Shown here: positions 34,809 to 44,472 of the stretch, one piece after another
Numbering within the stretch: the stretch's first letter is position 1
Layout: every line of letters starts with the position of its first letter
DNA from: Kangsaoukella pontilimi
GTDB lineage: Bacteria; Pseudomonadota; Alphaproteobacteria; Rhodobacterales; Rhodobacteraceae
NCBI RefSeq assembly: GCF_009830125.1
Contig: NZ_WUPT01000001.1
Span: 1,364,001-1,428,000 of the forward strand
Length of the DNA stretch: 64,000 nt
Direction of reading: 5' to 3'
Notes under the pieces: generated by a model
Told to the model about the DNA's origin: nothing
Databases searched by the model: none
What the model saw: only the letters and a program-made list of their open reading frames with translations
Translations under genes and position numbers: made by a program

Positions 34809-35711
34809 TCATAGAGCGTCCGCCCCGGCCGCGTAGAGCTCGGCCACTTCCAACGCCAGCGCGGCAGCGGTCTCGCTCAGATGGCTCTTCGGCTCGGACA
34901 GATACGAGGCGGTGAATTGCAGCGGGCTCGGCACCCAGCCGGGATCGAATTCGCGAATGCGCTCCGCCCGCACGTACTCCGCGCCCAGCGCCCGAGGCAG
35001 AACAGCGACGCCGATATCCGCCTCGACCAGCCGGAAACAGGCCGAAAGCGATGTAGACGGAAACATCGAGACATCGGCCCCCACCTTCTCGTAGAGCAGC
35101 TCTTTCAGCTCGCGAAAGGGCCGGGTGTTCCGCGCGTATGTCATCACCGGTCGGGTCAGGTCCCCTCCGCCGCCCTCCCTCTCGCGCGGGTTCGCCGCCG
35201 TGTACCAGGCCAGGTCGAAACCCGGCAGGATGATGTTGTCGACCGAGTATTCCGAGATCGGCCCGAGAAGGATCGCAAGGTCGACCTCGCGGTTGAGAAG
35301 CGCCTCGCGCAGATCCGTGGAGACATCCACGTTCAACTCGATCTCCAGCTTCGGATAGACCTCGTGCAGCCGAGAGACCAGTTCCGGCAGCCAGCATTGC
35401 GCAATGGTCTCGGATGCCCCGATCCTGAGGCGCCCCTCGACCCCCTCGGGGTCGACGACATCGCGCTGGACCAGCTCGACCAGATGCTCGAACTTTTCGG
35501 CATGTGCCAGAAGCAGCTCGCCCCGCTTGGTCAGCTTCATGCCGCCCGCGCTTCGGTCGAAGAGCGCGCATCCAAGCATGTCTTCGAGGTTCTTGATCCG
35601 CGCGGTGACCGCCGGCTGTGTCAGGCTGAGCGCCGCCGCCGCGCGCCGCACCCCGCCCCGGCGCACGACAGTCAGAAAGGTCCGCATCTGGTCGAGTGTG
35701 AATCGAGACAT
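34809..35711 (-). CDS. LysR family transcriptional regulator (upstream of TRAP operon)
   Basis: A 300-residue LTTR. HTH at residues 5-60 (FLTVVRRGGVRRAAAALSLTQPAVTARIKNLE in two parts around Ala), then an effector domain with RLRIGASETIAQCWLPELV. ATG 35711 is preferred to 35729 because MSRFTLDQMRTFL is the family N-terminus. Unusually it is co-directional with its presumed target operon, 97 bp upstream, not divergent. Confidence 0.9.
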   Translation of the reverse strand: MSRFTLDQMRTFLTVVRRGGVRRAAAALSLTQPAVTARIKNLEDMLGCALFDRSAGGMKLTKRGELLLAHAEKFEHLVELVQRDVVDPEGVEGRLRIGASETIAQCWLPELVSRLHEVYPKLEIELNVDVSTDLREALLNREVDLAILLGPISEYSVDNIILPGFDLAWYTAANPREREGGGGDLTRPVMTYARNTRPFRELKELLYEKVGADVSMFPSTSLSACFRLVEADIGVAVLPRALGAEYVRAERIREFDPGWVPSPLQFTASYLSEPKSHLSETAAALALEVAELYAAGADAL

Positions 35712-35803
35712 GCGCCAACGCTTGCACATTCCCCGCCGCCCCGAACAGCGGAAATTTCTGCCGTGCGCACCGCAGAAAACCGATTGCTGTCGAACTTAAA
35801 AAA

Positions 35804-35880
<77 letters not shown>

Positions 35881-35972
35881 CTGCGCGGCTCTATAGCGGG
35901 CGCTGTAACAGGACGCAATCGGGGATTGCGGCCCGCGCGGTTGCGGTCGCGCGGGCCGTCAGAGGGAGGCCG

Positions 35973-36317
35973 TCAGCGCACCGGCGCGGAGGACCCGCCG
36001 GGAACGGATGTTCCGACCACCCGTGCACCCGGAGTGCGGTCGCTATCGCTTTCGTCGGGGCGGCGCGGATAGCGCGGCGGTGGACAGTCGATGACCGCGC
36101 CGGTGCTGTCATAAACCGGCTCGCATTCATCGTCCGGCACGCATTCGGCCCGCTCGGGCACGCTGCCAGGCACGTAGACATAGCCCTCGGTACAGGTGCC
36201 TCCGCCGAACTTGTCGAACATCGGCTCTGGCCGGACGGGCGCGGGCTCTTCCTGTTGTGCGCAACCTGCCAGAAAAAGCGCGGCACCGGTCGCGGCTGTC
36301 ACGATCACTGATTTCAT
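35973..36317 (-). CDS. Small proline-rich lipoprotein, unknown function
   Basis: A 114-residue predicted lipoprotein: hydrophobic leader [16 protein letters not shown] with lipobox LAGC (Cys19), then a Pro/Glu-rich linker, and four further cysteines in [26 protein letters not shown] that could form two disulfides. I know no named family for it. It is divergent from the LysR gene at 36424. Confidence 0.75.
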   Translation of the reverse strand: MKSVIVTAATGAALFLAGCAQQEEPAPVRPEPMFDKFGGGTCTEGYVYVPGSVPERAECVPDDECEPVYDSTGAVIDCPPPRYPRRPDESDSDRTPGARVVGTSVPGGSSAPVR

Positions 36318-36399
36318 TGGTTTCTTGTCCCATTGTTTTTTTGCCCGACCAGACTAAAGCGCGGCGGGGCTGGAGGTTAGTCGAATCTCTGCATAGACT

Positions 36400-36417
36400 T
36401 CCTGCAAAATCGCAGGA
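36400..36417 (+). promoter_or_regulatory. Dyad overlapping the ribosome binding site of the second LysR gene
   Basis: TCCTGC-AAAATC-GCAGGA is a perfect six-base inverted repeat that contains the AGGA ribosome binding site at 36414-36417, six bases before the ATG. In DNA it could be an autoregulatory operator; in RNA the hairpin would mask the ribosome binding site. Confidence 0.5.
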
Positions 36418-36423
36418 CAAAAG

Positions 36424-37311
36424 ATGACAGACCCGGACTGGAACAACCTCAAGGTGGCCCTCGCCGTGGCGCGCGGCGGTTCGCTGACGCGCGCGGCGCA
36501 GCTTCTCGGTCTGGATCAGACCACGGCGGGCCGCAGACTGACGGCGCTCGAGACGCAGCTCGGCACGGCGCTTTTCGTACGATCCAAGACGGGCATTCTG
36601 CCCACGGACGACGGCCGCGCCGTGATCGAATACGCGGCTCGGATCGAGGATCAGGTCACCCGCCTTACCGAGGGCCTTGCGAATGCCGAGGCGCGCGTTG
36701 GCGGTGTCGTACGCATCATGGGCAACACCTGGATGCTGGAGCGGATGGCGACCCATCTTCCCGCACTATTGGACGCGCATCCGGCGCTCGAGATCCGGTT
36801 CTCGGGCCGCCTGCCCCCGGCGCCCCTGCACGGCGAACCGACCGTGTCCTTCTGGTTCGACGCGCCGCATCAGCCGCCCGAAGTGTCTACCGCCTTCGCG
36901 CGGGTCCCCTACTCGGCCTTCGCGGCCACCGACCGGCCTCCGCCGCCCACCGACTGGGTTCAGTTCCGGGACGACGACGCGGCGGGCCCGTCCTTCAGCC
37001 GGGAAATGCAGCGGCGACTGGGACCCGAGGCGCGGGTGCGTCTGACGGCGACCGACGCGCGCATCCTGATCAGCGCGATTCGTGCGGGGCTGGGCCACGG
37101 CGTGCTGCCGAATTGCCTTGGCGATGCCGATCCCGCACTGACACGATCGGGCGTATCCGTCGGACGGATCGAACGTGTCCTGCGCTGCCACGTGACGTCC
37201 GACGCCGCGCGACTTCTCAGGGTCAGGACCGTGATCGACTGGGCGCGGGAGGTGCTGCCCGATGCCATCGGCGCGGCCCTCATACAACCGTCGGGCCGGA
37301 ACCGCGTCTGA
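36424..37311 (+). CDS. LysR family transcriptional regulator
   Basis: A 295-residue LTTR. The N-terminal HTH WNNLKVALAVARGGSLTRAA followed by LLGLDQTTAGRRLTALE is clear, and an effector-binding domain follows (GVVRIMGNTWMLERMATHLP). Its stop (TGA, 37309-37311) abuts the convergent sufS stop so that the two read TGATCA. No obvious target beside the divergent lipoprotein gene. Confidence 0.9.
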   Translation: MTDPDWNNLKVALAVARGGSLTRAAQLLGLDQTTAGRRLTALETQLGTALFVRSKTGILPTDDGRAVIEYAARIEDQVTRLTEGLANAEARVGGVVRIMGNTWMLERMATHLPALLDAHPALEIRFSGRLPPAPLHGEPTVSFWFDAPHQPPEVSTAFARVPYSAFAATDRPPPPTDWVQFRDDDAAGPSFSREMQRRLGPEARVRLTATDARILISAIRAGLGHGVLPNCLGDADPALTRSGVSVGRIERVLRCHVTSDAARLLRVRTVIDWAREVLPDAIGAALIQPSGRNRV

Positions 37312-38532
37312 TCAGGCGAAAAGCTCGTGCGCCAGTTCCAGCGCATCGACAAGCACGTCGACCTCGGCCTCTGTGTTGTAGAGGCCAAAGCTCGCCCGGC
37401 AGGTGGCGTTCAGCCCGAGGTGATCCATGAGCGGACCGGTGCAATGCTGCCCTGCCCGGACCGCGACGCCCTTTTTGTCGAGGATCGTTGAGATGTCATG
37501 GGCGTGGGCCGCGCCATCCATCGTGAAGGAAAAGATCGCCGCCTTGTCGCGCGTCGTCCCCTGCACCTGAATCCAATTGAGCCCATCCAGCTTCGAACGG
37601 GTATAGTCGCGCAGACGCTCCTCATGGGCGGCGATGTTCTCCATCCCCAGCCCCATCATGTAGTCGAGCGCCACTCCAAGGCCGATCTGCTGAACGATAC
37701 CTGGAGTGCCGGCCTCGAACCGCATGGGCGGATCGGCATAGGTGACCTCGTCCTTGTGGACCTCGCGGATCATGTCTCCGCCGCCGATGAAGGGGCGCAT
37801 CTCGTCCATCCGTTCGCGCCGGATATAGATCGCGCCTGATCCGGACGGGCCATAGAGCTTGTGGCCCGTGATCGCATAGAAGTCGCAGCCGATATCCTGC
37901 ACGTCGACCGGCATATGCACCGCAGCCTGGCTGCCATCGACCAGAACAGGCACGCCCTTGGCGTGGGCGCCTTCGGTGATCGTCTTCACATCGACCCGCG
38001 TGCCGAGCACGTTCGACAGATGCGTGACCGCGACCAGCTTGGTCTTTGGCCCGATGGCGTCGATGACCTTCTGCGGGTCAAGCGCGCCAGTCTCGTCCAC
38101 ATCCACCCATTTCAGCACCGCACCCTGCCGTTCGCGGAGGAAATGCCAGGGCACGATATTGGCGTGATGCTCCATGACGCTGAGGACGATCTCGTCGCCC
38201 GGCTCAAACCGCGGCATGGCCCAGCTATAGGCGACAAGGTTGATGCCCTCGGTCGTGCCCGAGTTCATCACGATCTCATCTTCGGACGCCGCGTTCAGGA
38301 ACCGCGCGACCGTGCCGCGAACGCTTTCGTATTTCTCGGTCGCGAGGTTCGAGAGGTAATGAAGCCCCCGGTGGACATTGGCGTATTCCTCGGCATAGGC
38401 GCGGGTGATCGCGTCGATCACCACCTGCGGCTTCTGCGCCGAGGCTCCGTTGTCCAGATAGACCAGCGGCTTGCCGTTCACCTCGCGCGAGAGGATCGGA
38501 AAATCGCCGCGGATGGCTTCGACGTCATACAT
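37312..38532 (-). CDS. sufS: Cysteine desulfurase SufS
   Basis: PLP enzyme (406 residues) that releases sulfur from cysteine for Fe-S cluster assembly. PLP Lys in AITGHKLYGPSG, the group II active-site loop RAGQHCTGPLM with Cys364, and the ATCRASFGLYNT C-terminal block. It is the last gene of the suf operon and overlaps the YIP1-family gene by 8 bp. A second, distinct desulfurase begins the operon at 45543. No sufE or sufA gene is in the window. Confidence 0.95.
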   Translation of the reverse strand: MYDVEAIRGDFPILSREVNGKPLVYLDNGASAQKPQVVIDAITRAYAEEYANVHRGLHYLSNLATEKYESVRGTVARFLNAASEDEIVMNSGTTEGINLVAYSWAMPRFEPGDEIVLSVMEHHANIVPWHFLRERQGAVLKWVDVDETGALDPQKVIDAIGPKTKLVAVTHLSNVLGTRVDVKTITEGAHAKGVPVLVDGSQAAVHMPVDVQDIGCDFYAITGHKLYGPSGSGAIYIRRERMDEMRPFIGGGDMIREVHKDEVTYADPPMRFEAGTPGIVQQIGLGVALDYMMGLGMENIAAHEERLRDYTRSKLDGLNWIQVQGTTRDKAAIFSFTMDGAAHAHDISTILDKKGVAVRAGQHCTGPLMDHLGLNATCRASFGLYNTEAEVDVLVDALELAHELFA

Positions 38533-39109
38533 TGCCGCCCCCTCCCATGCCCGGCCCGATGCCGGTCAGCGTCATCAGGAAAATCAGAACCAGCGCCACG
38601 CCGAGCGTGGCGAGGATCAGCGCGCCGAATGCGCGCCAGAGCGACGTGAACCCATGAAGCGCCGCAACAAAGTTCACGTTCAGCCAGAACGCCAGGATGA
38701 TCAGCGCGACGCTGAACAGACCCGCAATCGGCGGCAGGATCAGCATCAGCCCGACCTCGACCAGTTGGCCCGTGAACAGAATGGCCTGCAGGAAGATCGT
38801 CAGCAGCAGAGCCTCATCGAAGCTGCCCGTGCCGCCCATGGCCCGACCGACCTTCCAGATCGCCCAGACCGACACCGCCGAGATCAGCGCTGTCAGCGCC
38901 GCCATGACGAGGGGCGCAATCTGCGGACCGATAGCCGGGCCCGGCGTCATCAGCGCCACGACCTCGTTCAGGATCACCGACAGCGCGACCAGCGCAAAGA
39001 ACGCCGGCCAGTAGGCCGCTTTCGGCACGCCCATGCTCAGAAGGGTCGAGGCCGCTTCACGCGGCTCGGTCAGCGCCTGCCGGGCAAGGGGAACGAACAA
39101 TTGCAACAT
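38525..39109 (-). CDS. YIP1-family membrane protein, second of two
   Basis: A 194-residue protein with five hydrophobic segments, e.g. AAYWPAFFALVALSVILNEVV split by its charges, and FSVALIILAFWLNVNFVAAL. It overlaps sufS by 8 bp and follows the first YIP1-like gene by 2 bp, so it is co-translated with the suf genes although its role in Fe-S assembly is unknown. Confidence 0.75.
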   Translation of the reverse strand: MLQLFVPLARQALTEPREAASTLLSMGVPKAAYWPAFFALVALSVILNEVVALMTPGPAIGPQIAPLVMAALTALISAVSVWAIWKVGRAMGGTGSFDEALLLTIFLQAILFTGQLVEVGLMLILPPIAGLFSVALIILAFWLNVNFVAALHGFTSLWRAFGALILATLGVALVLIFLMTLTGIGPGMGGGGNV

Positions 39110-39111
39110 AC

Positions 39112-39612
39112 CTAGACCCGGCCTTCACTTCGATACGACGCGATTTCCGCGACGCCACCCAGCCAGAACACGAAGAACGAGCCGAGCGCAAGGATGCCCG
39201 TCAGGCTGGTGACATGGGACGGACCGACGAAGCCCGCCATCAACCCCGTCAGCAGCCAGAGCGGCGACGACGCCAGAATGGCCCAGAACAGCGCCATCCG
39301 CGACTGATAGCCGGTGGACGCGCTGCCGGTGACGCGAAGGACCAGATGCACCACCCAAGCCACCACGTAGAACACCAGCGGCATCACGAAGATCCAGCCG
39401 AAGAGCGCACCTGCAAGACGGGCATCGAACCCGATCGTCTCGTCCAGATAGGCCTCACGCGACAGCCGCGGCCACTGTGCCACGAACAACAGGACACATC
39501 CCGCCATCAGCGTGGCCAGCGCCCGGTCCTCGCGCGCGCCGCCCGACAGGCGGCGGCGCAGAACCTCGCGCGGCGCACGATAGGTGCGGATGATGTCCAG
39601 AACGACGCTCAT
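39112..39612 (-). CDS. YIP1-family membrane protein, first of two
   Basis: A 166-residue protein with four to five hydrophobic segments (TLMAGCVLLFVAQWPRL, ALFGWIFVMPLVFYVVAWVV, MALFWAILASSPLWLLTGLM). Its ATG shares one base with the sufD stop (TAATG). Similar in type to the following gene, perhaps an old duplication. Function unknown. Confidence 0.75.
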   Translation of the reverse strand: MSVVLDIIRTYRAPREVLRRRLSGGAREDRALATLMAGCVLLFVAQWPRLSREAYLDETIGFDARLAGALFGWIFVMPLVFYVVAWVVHLVLRVTGSASTGYQSRMALFWAILASSPLWLLTGLMAGFVGPSHVTSLTGILALGSFFVFWLGGVAEIASYRSEGRV

Positions 39613-40904
39613 TACGACCGGCGGCGCGCCAGCCAGCCGTCGAGACGGCCAAGGATGTCGTCAGCGATCTCTTCGCTTTCGATCTCCTCGATTGCCTCGG
39701 CGAGGAAGGCCAGAACCAGAAGATCCTGCGCATCGCCCTTCTCGACCCCGCGCGACCGAAGGTAGAACAGCGCTTCGTCGTCGATCGCACCGGACGTGGA
39801 ACCATGCGAACAGGCCACGTCATCGGCGTAGATTTCCAGCTCGGGCTTGGCGAGGAACTGTGCGTCCTCGTCCAGAAGCAGCGACTGGCTGATCTGGTAG
39901 CCGTCGGTCTTCTGCGCGCCTTCCTTCACGAGGATCTTGCCCTGGAACGTGCCGACAGCGCCATTCCGAAGCACCTTCTTGAACACCTGGCGGCTTTCGC
40001 AATTCACCGCGTCATGGGTGATGAAAACAGTGTCGTCATGGTGAAAGCGCCCGTCGCCAACCGCCGCACCCGCGATATGGGCGACGGCGTTGTCGCCGTT
40101 CAGCTCGATCCATGCCTCGTTCCGCGTCATCACGCCATTGGCGGTCAGCGTGAAGGACTTGAAGGTCGACTCTTCGCCCAGTGTCGCGAAAAGATGCGTC
40201 ACCGCGCGCCGCTCGTGGTCGCGACCCTGTGCGCGCACATGGTGGAACGCTCCGCCATCGGCCACATCGACCTCCATGCACTTGTTAAAGCGCGCCGCCG
40301 CCGGGCCGTTTTCGAGAACTGTCAGGTCGGCGCCCTCTTCGACGCGGATCACGAAATGCAGGATCGCGTCGCTTGTGGCTTTCTCGTGCAGGTAGATCAG
40401 TGAGATCGGCTTCGACACCTTACCCGTCGCCCGCAGCACCACGCCATCCGTCGCGAAGGCCGTGTTCAGTGCAGCGAAGGGGCGCGGCACGGGCGCGTGG
40501 GTCCGCGCCTCGATCGCGCCATAGGCGTCCTTGAGCCAGTGGATGTCGGTCGAAAGGGCATCCTCCAGACGTTCGATCTCGACACCTTCCAGAGACAGAT
40601 CATCCGACGCCACGGCATCGAAAACACCATCGCGGAAGACGATCTTGAGCCGGTCTATCTCGCCGAAAACGGGGCTTTCGTCGCCATCGTCGAAAGGCGG
40701 AGCTTCGGCGGCTTCCGGCGCGTTGAACTCGCCCGGATTGGTAAAGCGCCAGTATTCGTCCCGCGCGCCCGGCAAACCCATCTGCGTCAGTCGCGAAAGC
40801 GCGGCCTTCCGTGCCTCGACGGCCCAGCCGGCGCCTTCGGGCATCTTCAGCGCCTGAAGACGCGCCTCGGTCACGTCCTGTTTCACCTGAGGAAGTGCCA
40901 TCAT
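39612..40904 (-). CDS. sufD: Fe-S cluster assembly protein SufD
   Basis: Scaffold partner of SufB and SufC, 430 residues. The C-terminal CSHGSTSGAIDDEALFYLRS block (conserved Cys and His) is complete and the beta-helix region is rich in hydrophobic repeats. The start is ATG 40904 or 40901, overlapping the sufC stop by 4 bp or 1 bp. Directly coupled to the YIP1-like gene downstream. Confidence 0.93.
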   Translation of the reverse strand: MMALPQVKQDVTEARLQALKMPEGAGWAVEARKAALSRLTQMGLPGARDEYWRFTNPGEFNAPEAAEAPPFDDGDESPVFGEIDRLKIVFRDGVFDAVASDDLSLEGVEIERLEDALSTDIHWLKDAYGAIEARTHAPVPRPFAALNTAFATDGVVLRATGKVSKPISLIYLHEKATSDAILHFVIRVEEGADLTVLENGPAAARFNKCMEVDVADGGAFHHVRAQGRDHERRAVTHLFATLGEESTFKSFTLTANGVMTRNEAWIELNGDNAVAHIAGAAVGDGRFHHDDTVFITHDAVNCESRQVFKKVLRNGAVGTFQGKILVKEGAQKTDGYQISQSLLLDEDAQFLAKPELEIYADDVACSHGSTSGAIDDEALFYLRSRGVEKGDAQDLLVLAFLAEAIEEIESEEIADDILGRLDGWLARRRS

Positions 40905-41656
40905 GCCATCTCCGCAAGGATGTCGGCATAGCCGTTGTTCTCGACCTCGAGCGCCAGCTCGGGCCCGCCGGTCTTCACGATGCGGCCATCGGCCATGATG
41001 TGGACGACGTCAGGCTGGATGTGGTCCAGGAGGCGCTGGTAATGCGTGATGACAAGGAACGACCGCCCCTCGTCACGCAGCGCGTTGACGCCGTCCGCCA
41101 CCAGCTTCATCGCGTCCACGTCCAGACCGGAATCCGTCTCGTCGAGAATGCACATCTTGGGGCCGAGAACGGCCATTTGCAGGATCTCGTTCCGCTTCTT
41201 CTCGCCGCCCGAGAACCCGACGTTGACCGGACGCTTCAGCATGTCGCCGTCGATCTTCAGCGCCTTGGCCTTTTCGCGGATGAACTTCAGGAAATCGCCC
41301 GCGCTCATTTCGTCCTCGCCGCGCGCCTTGCGCTGAGCGTTCAGCGCCGTGCGCAGGAAGGTCATGTTGCCGACGCCGGGGATCTCGACCGGGTACTGAA
41401 ACGCAAGAAACAGGCCCGCTGCCGCGCGCTCTTCCGGCTCCATGTCGAGGATGTCCTCGCCCTCCAGCGTCGCGGCACCCTCGGTCACCTCGTAGCCGTC
41501 ACGCCCCGACAGGACATAGGACAGCGTCGACTTGCCCGAGCCGTTCGGCCCCATGATCGCATGAACCTTGCCCGCCGGTACGGTCAGGTCCACGCCTTTC
41601 AGGATCTGCTTGTCCTCTTCTTCAAGTTTGACGTGCAGGTTCTTGATCTCAAGCAT
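40901..41656 (-). CDS. sufC: Fe-S cluster assembly ATPase SufC
   Basis: ABC-type ATPase (251 residues) that drives conformational change of SufBD. Walker A GPNGSGKST, signature FSGGEKKRNEILQM, Walker B CILDETDSGLD. ATG 41656 (MLEIKNLHVKLEEE) is the family start, with AGGAAGA upstream; the frame could extend five codons. It lies 75 bp after the unknown membrane protein gene. Confidence 0.95.
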   Translation of the reverse strand: MLEIKNLHVKLEEEDKQILKGVDLTVPAGKVHAIMGPNGSGKSTLSYVLSGRDGYEVTEGAATLEGEDILDMEPEERAAAGLFLAFQYPVEIPGVGNMTFLRTALNAQRKARGEDEMSAGDFLKFIREKAKALKIDGDMLKRPVNVGFSGGEKKRNEILQMAVLGPKMCILDETDSGLDVDAMKLVADGVNALRDEGRSFLVITHYQRLLDHIQPDVVHIMADGRIVKTGGPELALEVENNGYADILAEMA

Positions 41657-41731
41657 CTTTCTTCCTCTCAAACGCGAAAAGGGGCGCCGCCGCGTGGGCG
41701 GGCCCCGTCAGGGTCGGATTTTGGGTAAGGT

Positions 41732-42283
41732 CTAGCCGGTCGGCGCGCGCAGGTCGCTTCTGACCGTCTTGACATATTCCTTGTTGAAGGCCGCCACATG
41801 CGTGCCGGGGAACCGGTCCACAAGCTGCGGGTGATAGACAAAGCCCACGGCCAGCCCGCCGATCAGCGCGGCGCGGCGCAGGAAGTTGTTCAGCTGGAAC
41901 GTCCAGGCGAAGGCCAGCGCCAGCGGCAGTCCGAAGGCGAAGGGCGCGTAACTCATGTAGGGGTCGAGCGCGGCATGAGGCGACGGAAGCTGCAAAAGCC
42001 CGCGCGGATCGAACAGCTGGAACGTGGCCGCCAGTCCGACGAACATCGCCAGAATGCCAAGCACGACGGCGACCGGCACCAGAACCTTGTTCGAGCCCTC
42101 GCCCACCTTGACCTGCTTCGCCTTGCGCGACTTCACGCGGACGCGGTTCTTGGGCTTGCCCTCGGCATAGCGCCGATCCTCGGACGGGCCGATATGCACT
42201 TCGCCCATGGTGTTGCTCGCACAGGCGCGGATTCGTCCCAAACGGTCCTCGAAGCCCCGGCGCTGTTTCTCTTCCAGAGACAT
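41732..42283 (-). CDS. Hypothetical membrane protein within the suf operon
   Basis: A 183-residue protein of no family known to me. The N-terminal 70 residues are soluble and basic (NRVRVKSRKAKQVKVGEG), followed by about three transmembrane helices (VLVPVAVVLGILAMFVGLAA, FAFGLPLALAFAWTF, AALIGGLAVGFVY). ATG 42283 is chosen because AAGGGG stands nine bases upstream; further in-frame ATGs at 42292, 42301 and 42328 are less well placed. It sits between the YbjQ-family gene and sufC. Confidence 0.7.
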   Translation of the reverse strand: MSLEEKQRRGFEDRLGRIRACASNTMGEVHIGPSEDRRYAEGKPKNRVRVKSRKAKQVKVGEGSNKVLVPVAVVLGILAMFVGLAATFQLFDPRGLLQLPSPHAALDPYMSYAPFAFGLPLALAFAWTFQLNNFLRRAALIGGLAVGFVYHPQLVDRFPGTHVAAFNKEYVKTVRSDLRAPTG

Positions 42284-42397
42284 CGCAGTCATCCCCTTCA
42301 TTGATTTGCCACGGGTGTGACAAGCCAACAGGGCGAAATCTGGGCAGATCCGGGGAAATTCCGGACCCTCGCCGGGCGATATGAGGGCAAAGAGGTG

Positions 42398-42709
42398 TCA
42401 CTCGACCACCACCGCCGTGCCGCTGGCCGAAACCATCAGCATGTTATTGATGACCTCGTAATCCAGATCGACGCCGACCACCGCGTTGCCGCCCGCGTCG
42501 CGGGCCCGGTCCTCCAACTCGCGCAGTGCCGTCTGCCGTGCCTCCGCGAGCGATTTTTCATAAGCGCCCGAGCGGCCGCCCACGATGTCGGTGATCTGCG
42601 CAAAGATATCCCGGAACACGTTGGCGCCCAGAATAGCCTCGCCCACCACCACGCCGCGGTAGCCGATAATCGTCTTTCCCTCGATCGAAGGCGTCGTCGT
42701 CACGATCAT
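42398..42709 (-). CDS. YbjQ/UPF0145 family protein
   Basis: A 103-residue protein with the family block [18 protein letters not shown] and [10 protein letters not shown], then [13 protein letters not shown] and SASGTAVVV. The family forms pentameric rings and is annotated as heavy-metal-binding without firm proof. ATG 42709 matches the family N-terminus ([11 protein letters not shown]) and has GGGGGA eight bases upstream; an ATG at 42733 overlapping the previous stop (ATGA) would add eight residues. Confidence 0.85.
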   Translation of the reverse strand: MIVTTTPSIEGKTIIGYRGVVVGEAILGANVFRDIFAQITDIVGGRSGAYEKSLAEARQTALRELEDRARDAGGNAVVGVDLDYEVINNMLMVSASGTAVVVE

Positions 42710-42729
42710 GGTCGCATTCCCCCAGGGCT

Positions 42730-42915
42730 TCATCTCTTGTCCCGCCAGCGGCCCAGAACCGTCTGCGCGAAAAGGCTTCCCAACGTCCCCGACACGAAGC
42801 TGATGGCGATGACCTGGTTCTGCATCAGCATCTCGGTCGCCCAATCGATGAACATGGCGAACCCGGCGCAGAACACGCCGGTCAGAAACGCCGTCATCAG
42901 AATGGGTCGCAGCAT
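42730..42915 (-). CDS. Small membrane protein within the suf operon
   Basis: A 61-residue protein with two predicted transmembrane helices ([19 protein letters not shown] and [20 protein letters not shown]) and a basic C-terminus GRWRDKR. It lies 19 bp after sufB and touches the YbjQ-family gene. Operon position is the main support. Unknown function. Confidence 0.6.
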   Translation of the reverse strand: MLRPILMTAFLTGVFCAGFAMFIDWATEMLMQNQVIAISFVSGTLGSLFAQTVLGRWRDKR

Positions 42916-42934
42916 CGCTCAGGTCTCCGGTCGG

Positions 42935-44458
42935 TCAGCCTACGCTGCCTTCCAGCGAGATCGCCACAAGCTGCTGGGCTTCCATCGCGAATTCCATCGG
43001 CAGCGCCTGCAGCACCTCCTTGCAGAACCCGTTCACGACAAGCGCGACCGCCTCTTCCTCGTCCATGCCGCGCTGGCGGCAGTAGAAAAGCTGGTCGTCA
43101 TCCACCTTCGACGTCGTCGCCTCGTGCTCGACCCGGCTCGAGTTGTTCTTGACCTCGATGTAAGGCACCGTGTGCGCCCCGCATTCCGAGCCGATCAGAA
43201 GGCTGTCGCACTGGGTATAGTTGCGGCTGTTCTTGGCGCGCGGGTGCATCGAGACGAGCCCCCGATAGGTGTTCTGCGCCTTGCCCGCCGAGATGCCCTT
43301 GGACACGATCCGGCTCTTCGTGTTCTTGCCCAGATGCACCATCTTGGTGCCGGTATCGGCCTGCTGACGGTTGTTGGTGATGGCGATCGAGTAGAACTCG
43401 CCCTGGCTCTCGTCGCCACGCAGGATGCAGGACGGGTATTTCCAGGTCACGGCCGAGCCGGTTTCCACCTGCGTCCACATCACCTTCGACCGGTCGCCCC
43501 GGCAATCGGCGCGCTTGGTGACGAAATTGTAGATGCCGCCCTTGCCCTCTTCGTCGCCCGGATACCAGTTCTGAACCGTCGAGTACTTGATTTCGGCATC
43601 TTCCAGCGCGACCAGTTCGACCACCGCCGCGTGAAGCTGGTGGGTGTCGCGCTGCGGTGCGGTGCAGCCTTCCAGATAGGACACGTAGGCGCCCTTGTCC
43701 GCGATGATCAGCGTCCGCTCGAACTGGCCGGTGTTCTCGGCATTGATCCGGAAATAGGTCGACAGCTCCATCGGACAGCGCACGCCCTCGGGCACGTAGA
43801 CGAAGGACCCGTCGGTGAAGACCGCCGAGTTCAGCGTCGCGAAATAGTTGTCCGAGACCGGCACCACGCTGGCCAGGTATTTCTTGACCAGTTCGGGGTG
43901 CTTCTGGATCGCCTCCGAGATCGAGCAGAAGATGACACCGGCCTTCTCAAGCTCCTTCTGGAAGGTCGTGCCGACGCTCACCGAGTCGAACACGGCATCC
44001 ACGGCCACCTTCCGGCCCTCGGCAGGCGCGTCCTCGGCCCCCTCGACACCGGCAAGGATCATCTGCTCCTTCAGCGGAATGCCCAGCTTGGCGTAGGTCT
44101 CCAAAAGCTTCGGATCGACCTCGTCCAGCGACTTGGGCTTCTCCTGCATCGACTTGGGCTTGGCGTAGTAATACTGCTCCTGATAATCGATTTTCGGATA
44201 ATCGATCATCGCCCAGTCGGGCTCTTTCATCTCGGTCCAGCGGCGATAGGCCTCGAGCCGCCATTCCAGCATCCATTCGGGCTCGCCGTTCTTTTCCGAG
44301 ATCAGCCGGACGATGTCCTCGTTCAGCCCCTTGGGGGCATAGTCCATCTCGATCTCGGTTTCCCAGCCGTACTTGTACTTGCCCGACAGCGAACGAACCG
44401 CATCGACCGTTTCCTGGTCGACGCCTTCCTTCACTTCGGTTGTGTCCAAAGCTGCCAT
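42935..44458 (-). CDS. sufB: Fe-S cluster assembly protein SufB
   Basis: Main scaffold on which clusters form, 507 residues. Landmarks are [49 protein letters not shown], and the C-terminal [23 protein letters not shown] 44458 ([12 protein letters not shown]) with GAGGGAG upstream is preferred to 44515, which would overlap the desulfurase gene. An Iron-Rhodo-box-like palindrome lies about 350 bp upstream inside that gene. Confidence 0.95.
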   Translation of the reverse strand: MAALDTTEVKEGVDQETVDAVRSLSGKYKYGWETEIEMDYAPKGLNEDIVRLISEKNGEPEWMLEWRLEAYRRWTEMKEPDWAMIDYPKIDYQEQYYYAKPKSMQEKPKSLDEVDPKLLETYAKLGIPLKEQMILAGVEGAEDAPAEGRKVAVDAVFDSVSVGTTFQKELEKAGVIFCSISEAIQKHPELVKKYLASVVPVSDNYFATLNSAVFTDGSFVYVPEGVRCPMELSTYFRINAENTGQFERTLIIADKGAYVSYLEGCTAPQRDTHQLHAAVVELVALEDAEIKYSTVQNWYPGDEEGKGGIYNFVTKRADCRGDRSKVMWTQVETGSAVTWKYPSCILRGDESQGEFYSIAITNNRQQADTGTKMVHLGKNTKSRIVSKGISAGKAQNTYRGLVSMHPRAKNSRNYTQCDSLLIGSECGAHTVPYIEVKNNSSRVEHEATTSKVDDDQLFYCRQRGMDEEEAVALVVNGFCKEVLQALPMEFAMEAQQLVAISLEGSVG

Positions 44459-44472
44459 GTAAGGCTCCCTCA

